A stretch of DNA of 5,420 nucleotides, taken from contig CAMHMM010000148.1 in NCBI GenBank assembly GCA_946186215.1, positions 1 through 5,420 on the forward strand, in the 5' to 3' direction. The DNA is from an uncultured Ruminococcus sp. Its GTDB lineage: Bacteria; Bacillota; Clostridia; Oscillospirales; Ruminococcaceae. Below, in pieces: positions 1-3,752 of the stretch. Position 1 is the stretch's first letter. The number at the start of each line of letters is the position of its first letter. A program made the position numbers and the translations under genes. Under the pieces are notes generated by a model. It was given only the letters and a program-made list of their open reading frames with translations. It had not been told where the DNA came from and ran no database searches.

Positions 1-482
1 CCGGACAGATCAATTCCATAATCAAGACCATAGACAGCATCGCATTTCAGACAAATATACTCGCGCTCAATGCCGCAGTTGAGGCGGCAAGAGCAGGAAA
101 TGCGGGCAAGGGCTTTGCGGTGGTCGCAGACGAAGTAAGAAACCTTGCATCCAAATCCGCAGAGGCCACAAAAGAAACAGCATTGCTCATAACAGCCACA
201 TCAGAGGCTGTTACAGAGGGAGTTCGCCTTGCAGGCGATGCGGCTGAACACATGAATGACATCACTCTTAAAACAAAGGAAACCAGCCGCCTTGTCGATG
301 CGATCTCCAGCCAGTCTGTAAAGCAGACTGCGGATATAGATCAGATAAATAATGCGCTTGAAAGGATCTCGGGCGTTGTCGCACAGAATTCCGCGACTGC
401 AGAGGAAACTGCCGCATCCTGCGAGGAGCTTACCAGCCAGTCAAAGGAGCTGCGCCGACAGATCAGGGTGCTCAAGGCCTGA
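1..482 (+). CDS. Methyl-accepting chemotaxis protein, C-terminal signalling domain (5' truncated)
   Basis: The gene enters from outside the window; complete codons begin at base 3, giving 159 visible residues before the TGA at 480-482. Visible residues 13-46 match the highly conserved hairpin tip of chemoreceptors (IAFQTNILALNAAVEAARAG, then GKGFAVVADEVRNLA). This region binds CheA and CheW and makes receptor trimer contacts. The rest is the descending helix of the four-helix cytoplasmic bundle, rich in Ala, Ser, Thr and Glu (for example NSATAEETAASCEEL), the usual setting of CheR/CheB methylation sites. The end, RRQIRVLKA, shows no CheR-tethering pentapeptide. At the position of E391 of E. 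coli Tsr (counted from the invariant Arg) there is Asn at visible residue 33. The ligand-binding part, any membrane segments and the start lie upstream, so the stimulus cannot be inferred. The family call is secure; whether it works in motility or another Che-type pathway is open. Confidence 0.96.
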   Translation, partial: GQINSIIKTIDSIAFQTNILALNAAVEAARAGNAGKGFAVVADEVRNLASKSAEATKETALLITATSEAVTEGVRLAGDAAEHMNDITLKTKETSRLVDAISSQSVKQTADIDQINNALERISGVVAQNSATAEETAASCEELTSQSKELRRQIRVLKA

Positions 483-532
483 CAACCGCATCAATACGGA
501 AATATGCCTGATATTCTGAGTAAACAATCCAA

Positions 533-567
533 GTGTGTCTTTCCTGCCGAAAACAGGGAAGACACAC
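533..567 (+). terminator. 14-bp hairpin between the receptor gene and the cyclophilin gene; possible terminator or mRNA end
   Basis: GTGTGTCTTTCCTG (533-546) pairs with CAGGGAAGACACAC (554-567) over 14 bp with one U-G wobble, around a 7-base loop CCGAAAA. It starts 50 bases after the receptor stop codon, where a terminator would be expected. It is not a textbook intrinsic terminator, because the following bases (AGAATCATTTGGG) contain only a short T run several bases away. It could be a weak terminator, a 3'-end stabiliser, or a structure in the leader of the downstream gene. I see no convincing promoter between it and the cyclophilin start. Confidence 0.5.
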
Positions 568-612
568 AGAATCATTTGGGCAGGATTTCCGGAAGAAAAG
601 GGAGAATAAGAA

Positions 613-1323
613 ATGGATTTTCGTAAAATGCTTTCAGGCTGCGGCTACCAGACAGCAAAGACCCCCGCATCCGGGGACACACAGGCCTCCGAGACCGCTG
701 CCGCAGGCGAGAAGCTGGCAGATGTGGAGGTGCTCAACTTCATCCCGCCCGAGAAGGGCGAAAAGATCGCCGTTATCAGCGTGCGCGACTATGGCGAGAT
801 CAAGATAAAACTCTTCCCCGATGCCGCACCCAAGGCAGTGGAAAACTTTGAAGGTCTCTGCAGCATGAACTACTATGACGAGCTCATCTTCCACCGCATA
901 ATCCCCAAGTTCATGATACAGGGCGGAGACCCGAGAGGAAACGGAACAGGCGGACAGAGTATGTGGGGCGGCGAATTTGACGGCGGCATCCCCGAGGGAC
1001 TGTATCATTTCAGCGGCGCTGTTGCCTATGCCAACTCACGCGGCCCGTCTACAGACGGCTCCCAGTTCTATATAGTAAATACCGATCCGGGATATACTCA
1101 CGGCGGCGATGTGGATAACTTCCCGCTCCCCGATAATGTAAAGGAGCTGTACAGAGAGCACGGCGGAACGCCCTCCCTCGACGGCAGTTACACTGTATTC
1201 GGTCAGGTATTTGAGGGCTACGACATCGTTCAGAAGATCGCACAGGTGGAGACCGATGACAACGACAAGCCTCTCACACAGGTAATGATGGACAGCATCA
1301 GAATAGTGGAATACGACGGATAA
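613..1323 (+). CDS. Cyclophilin-type peptidyl-prolyl cis-trans isomerase
   Basis: This 236-residue protein should catalyse cis-trans isomerisation of Xaa-Pro bonds during protein folding. The cyclophilin fold spans about residues 50-235. Signature segments are FHRIIPKFMIQGGDPRGNGTGG (written as FHRIIP at 93-98 and FMIQGGDPRGNGTGG from 100), AVAYANSRGPSTDGSQFYIVN from 136, and LDGSYTVFGQVFEG from 189. Counterparts of human CypA R55, F60, M61, Q63 and F113 are present (R95, F100, M101, Q103, F152), but those of W121 and H126 are S188 and Y193. An inserted loop of roughly 25 residues (about 159-186) precedes LDG. The N-terminus is odd: residues 7-10 (LSGC) look like a lipobox, followed by a Thr/Ala/Ser-rich linker, but no hydrophobic stretch precedes it. 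The ATG at 613 has GGGAG at 600-604 with 8-base spacing, and an in-frame TAA at 607 blocks extension upstream. It is probably the first gene of an operon with the Maf gene. Location (cytosol or surface) is uncertain. Confidence 0.95.
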   Translation: MDFRKMLSGCGYQTAKTPASGDTQASETAAAGEKLADVEVLNFIPPEKGEKIAVISVRDYGEIKIKLFPDAAPKAVENFEGLCSMNYYDELIFHRIIPKFMIQGGDPRGNGTGGQSMWGGEFDGGIPEGLYHFSGAVAYANSRGPSTDGSQFYIVNTDPGYTHGGDVDNFPLPDNVKELYREHGGTPSLDGSYTVFGQVFEGYDIVQKIAQVETDDNDKPLTQVMMDSIRIVEYDG

Positions 1324-1335
1324 CAGAGGTTTCGT

Positions 1336-1896
1336 ATGTATATACTTGCATCAAATTCTCCCCGCAGACAAGAGCTTTTTGCCTATATCTCCGGGGATTT
1401 CACCGTGATCCCGTCTGATGCGCAGGAGATCGTGCCCGACGGCACCGCACCCGAGGATGTGCCCCTTGTCCTTTCAAAAATAAAGGCTGAGGCTGTCGCA
1501 GAAGATCACCCTGATGATACCGTGATCGGGGCAGATACCGTTGTTATCATCGACAACAGGATACTCGGCAAGCCCCGCGACAGTGTGGACGCTTTCAGGA
1601 TGCTCAGGATGCTCTCCGGCAGGGAGCATAAGGTGATAACGGGCGTGACCGTTATACGCCGCTCGGCAAATATATGCCACAGCTTTTCCCAGACCTCGGT
1701 CGTGAAATTTTATGAGCTCTCCGACAAGGAGATCAACGAGTACATCGCAACAGGCGAGCCCTCCGACAAGGCAGGTGCCTACGGTATACAGGGTGCGGGC
1801 GGTATGCTCGCGGAGAGCATAAGCGGCGATTTCTTCAACATCGTGGGACTTCCCGCTGCAAGGCTCAAAAGAGAGCTTGCGGCACTTAAATGCTGA
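1336..1896 (+). CDS. maf: Maf-family nucleoside triphosphate pyrophosphatase (dTTP/UTP type)
   Basis: This 186-residue cytosolic enzyme is predicted to hydrolyse non-canonical or excess nucleotides to the monophosphate and pyrophosphate. Family motifs appear in order: LASNSPRR at 4-11 (phosphate-binding N-terminus), GADTVV at 65-70 with the presumed catalytic Asp67, GKP at 78-80, SGREHKVITGV at 94-104, and TGEPSDKAGAYGIQG at 139-153. The DKAGAYGIQG form is that of the YhdE/Maf branch acting on dTTP and UTP, not the YceF branch acting on 7-methyl-GTP; substrate assignment is by family only. The length is normal to slightly short. The ATG at 1336 has AGAGG at 1325-1329, six bases upstream. The gap from the cyclophilin stop is 12 bases, so the two are almost certainly co-transcribed. 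The family is linked to septum formation in Bacillus subtilis and is otherwise housekeeping. Confidence 0.96.
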   Translation: MYILASNSPRRQELFAYISGDFTVIPSDAQEIVPDGTAPEDVPLVLSKIKAEAVAEDHPDDTVIGADTVVIIDNRILGKPRDSVDAFRMLRMLSGREHKVITGVTVIRRSANICHSFSQTSVVKFYELSDKEINEYIATGEPSDKAGAYGIQGAGGMLAESISGDFFNIVGLPAARLKRELAALKC

Positions 1897-1937
1897 ATCG
1901 GTGTTTTGCCTGATTCGACTATGAGCGGAGCGACATT

Positions 1938-3506
1938 ATGAAAAATCTTTACAAGGTCATACCTCTCGCACTCATTGCCCTTACCGCCTGTGCAGATGCG
2001 GATGCGACAGTTGAAACTCCCCAAACAGTGAGTGGATCCACTGCAGTGTCCTCATCCTCAGAGGAGGCATCTGCTCAAAGAGAGATACCACTTATAGCGA
2101 TAAACACAAAGGACAGCTCCGCTGGGAATGATTTTGTCGATCTTCCCATAGACAGCTATGTAGCCAATTCTATGGCATCGTGGACACCCGGCTTTGTTAT
2201 CCCGCCCGCACCTTATTATGAGAAATGCACCGTGACCGTCACCGATACTGACGGCAGTGTGCTCACCGGTGACGCGGATGTAAAGGTGCGCGGCAACTGG
2301 ACTACAAGCTACGAGAAAAAGCCCCTTAGAATAAAATTCGACAAAAAGCAGAAAATGCTGGGGCTCAATAATGACGGTGAATTCAAAAACTGGGTGCTCC
2401 TTGCGGAATATAAGGATCTTTCCATGCTCCGCGACAGAGCCGCACTGGATATCTCAAAGGAGATACTCGGCACCGACGGATATTATTCGGCTGATTCCCG
2501 CCTTGTCGAGGTAGAGATAAACGGCGATTACAGAGGCGTTTATCTGCTCACCGAGCAGCAGCAGACAGGCAAGGGGCGCGTAGATATCCCCGAGCCGGAA
2601 AAGGATTATACCGAGCCTGATATCGGATATTTTCTCGAATTTGACGGCTACTACGCAAACGAAGAACCGCTCAGGGGCTTTACCATCACCTATTCTGACA
2701 ATGCACCGCTGCTCCCCTTTGACGGAAACGGCGGCAGCAGGCAGATAAAGCCACTGTGCCGTGATATAGCATCCGGCTTTACGATAAAAAGCGATATCAA
2801 TTCACAGAAGCAGCATGACACGATCGAGTCCTACATAGAAAATGTGTACAGGATAATGTACGCCGCCGCATATGAGGACACAGCGCTTGCCATGACACCC
2901 GATTATTCGGATGTGACCGCAGCAGAGGGAATGACCCCCGAGGAAGCAGTAAAAGCCGTTGTTGATGTGCAGTCGCTTGCCGATATGTATATACTCTGCG
3001 AGCTTACCTGCGATGCGGATATTTACTGGTCATCCTTTTTCATGTCGGTGGATCTCAGCAGCAGCGGCAGCAAAAAGCTCACCTTTGAGGCTCCCTGGGA
3101 CTTTGATTCCTCCATGGGCAACAAGGACAGATGTGTCTATGCAGACCAGTTCTATACGGCAAATATCGTGATGGATGTCAACGATGAATACGAGCTTATC
3201 AACCCCTGGCTGACAGTTCTTATGTATGAGGACTGGTTTCAGGATATCATCAGGGAAAAGTGGACGGCTGTCAGCGACAGCGGTGCTCCCGCGCGTACTG
3301 TTGAGATGATACTGAGTGAATCAGAGACACTGCACGACGCATTTGAGCGCAATTATAAGCGCTGGAACAATATGAAGGACAAATCCGTCATAATAAACGA
3401 GCTCAATCAATTTTCCGGAGGCGTGAACAGCCAGCAGGAAGCTGCAGATCAGCTTGCCGGATGGCTCTCAGACCGAATTGAATTCATGGACAGCAAATGG
3501 AAATGA
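1938..3506 (+). CDS. CotH-kinase-family lipoprotein
   Basis: The 522-residue product begins with a lipoprotein signal: basic start MKNLYK, hydrophobic core, and lipobox LTAC with the lipidated Cys predicted at 18. A Ser/Thr/Glu-rich tether follows to about residue 50. A CotH-like domain covers roughly 95-480. Recognisable segments are VKVRGNWT (115-122), KKPLRIKFDKK (127-137), WVLLAEYKDLSMLRDRAAL (152-170), VEINGDYRGVYLLTEQ (192-207), ELTCDADIYWSSFF (355-368) and PWDFDSSMGNK (386-396). The last corresponds to the WDFD...GN signature; D388 and D390 are likely metal or catalytic residues by analogy with Bacillus CotH, an atypical protein kinase that phosphorylates spore-coat proteins. The substrate here is unknown, and no dockerin or wall anchor is seen. 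GCGGAG at 1925-1930 supports the ATG at 1938 (7-base spacing). The 41-base gap from maf suggests an operon and holds only a weak bulged hairpin (1895-1916). A spore-coat role is not implied by the neighbours; a surface role is equally likely. Confidence 0.9.
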   Translation: MKNLYKVIPLALIALTACADADATVETPQTVSGSTAVSSSSEEASAQREIPLIAINTKDSSAGNDFVDLPIDSYVANSMASWTPGFVIPPAPYYEKCTVTVTDTDGSVLTGDADVKVRGNWTTSYEKKPLRIKFDKKQKMLGLNNDGEFKNWVLLAEYKDLSMLRDRAALDISKEILGTDGYYSADSRLVEVEINGDYRGVYLLTEQQQTGKGRVDIPEPEKDYTEPDIGYFLEFDGYYANEEPLRGFTITYSDNAPLLPFDGNGGSRQIKPLCRDIASGFTIKSDINSQKQHDTIESYIENVYRIMYAAAYEDTALAMTPDYSDVTAAEGMTPEEAVKAVVDVQSLADMYILCELTCDADIYWSSFFMSVDLSSSGSKKLTFEAPWDFDSSMGNKDRCVYADQFYTANIVMDVNDEYELINPWLTVLMYEDWFQDIIREKWTAVSDSGAPARTVEMILSESETLHDAFERNYKRWNNMKDKSVIINELNQFSGGVNSQQEAADQLAGWLSDRIEFMDSKWK

Positions 3507-3568
3507 CAACGGCTTGAACAAGCTTATGCAGTTCATAATACGGGAATATATGTAAAATCCACAAAAAA

Positions 3569-3583
3569 GTTACAATTTGTAAC
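3569..3583. promoter_or_regulatory. 15-bp perfect palindrome upstream of promoter, candidate operator
   Basis: GTTACAATTTGTAAC is a perfect inverted repeat with 7-bp arms around a central T. It ends 22 bases before the -35 element at 3606, a position suited to a dimeric activator or a repressor. It is not followed by a T run, so it is not a terminator. The regulator is unknown. Confidence 0.45.
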
Positions 3584-3605
3584 CGGATATTTGACTAATT
3601 CCGAT

Positions 3606-3634
3606 TTGACAATATCTGATCTATGTGTTATACT
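3606..3634 (+). promoter_or_regulatory. Near-consensus sigma-A promoter with extended -10
   Basis: TTGACA at 3606-3611 is a perfect -35 element. TATACT at 3629-3634 matches the -10 consensus at five of six positions, with a 17-base spacer and a TG at 3626-3627 (TGTTATACT), giving an extended -10. Transcription should start near base 3641. This predicts strong vegetative expression of the secreted repeat protein independently of the upstream operon. Confidence 0.88.
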
Positions 3635-3668
3635 AATTACGGAATGTTTTTCGCAAAAAATACTCAGT

Positions 3669-3691
3669 GCCGTTGAGATCGGCTCATCGGC
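3669..3691 (+). promoter_or_regulatory. Leader hairpin
   Basis: GCCG (3669-3672) and TGAG (3674-3677) pair with CTCA (3683-3686) and CGGC (3688-3691), separated by one T-T mismatch, with loop ATCGG. The eight pairs lie in the predicted 5' leader. I recognise no known riboswitch; it may only stabilise the mRNA. Confidence 0.4.
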
Positions 3692-3706
3692 GTATGTACA
3701 TATATC

Positions 3707-3752
3707 GGAAAGGAGTGCATTTCCCGGCTCAGAAAGGGAAATGAAGAATATG
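3707..3752 (+). promoter_or_regulatory. Distant Shine-Dalgarno with folded spacer before the start codon
   Basis: The best ribosome site, GGAAAGGAG at 3707-3715, is 25 bases before ATG 3741 and 34 before ATG 3750, too far for normal initiation. Between them CATTTCCC (3718-3725) and GGGAAATG (3736-3743) form a perfect 8-bp hairpin with a 10-base loop. When folded it leaves 2 + 6 unpaired bases between the Shine-Dalgarno and ATG 3750, a normal spacing of 8, and it buries ATG 3741. A competing 5-bp pairing, GGAAA (3707-3711) with TTTCC (3720-3724), would use the same 5' arm. This decides the start in favour of 3750. The pairing is seen directly; the function is inferred. Confidence 0.55.

Larger units (their letters stand above)
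3507..3749 (+). other. Regulatory gap between the CotH-family gene and the secreted repeat protein
   Basis: These 243 bases hold no credible gene. From left to right they contain short weak inverted repeats just after the CotH stop (such as TTATG...CATAA) with no T run, so no clear terminator; a 15-bp palindrome (3569-3583); a strong promoter (3606-3634); and a leader of about 110 bases with two hairpins. The base composition is clearly more AT-rich than that of the flanking genes. The frame of the downstream gene is open through part of this region, but it has no ATG, GTG or TTG with a fitting ribosome site upstream of 3741. Confidence 0.75.

Noticed and set aside
533..808. Open frame in the + strand overlapping the cyclophilin start
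   Set aside because: It is Pro/Arg-rich in a shadow frame, has no ribosome site, and overlaps a clear cyclophilin gene and the hairpin.
634..1008. Minus-strand open frame of 124 codons
   Set aside because: It is antisense to the cyclophilin gene and its codon pattern mirrors the sense frame; no family features.
1895..1916. Hairpin between maf and the CotH-family gene
   Set aside because: Only GAATC/GATTC plus two G-C pairs with a bulge, and no T run; too weak to call a terminator.
3591..3618. Alternative promoter using TTGACT at 3591 with TATCTG at 3613
   Set aside because: The -10 matches poorly and the spacing is 16; the promoter at 3606-3634 is far better.
3693..3702. TATGTACATA palindrome in the leader
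   Set aside because: Short, AT-rich and expected by chance in such sequence; no second copy seen.
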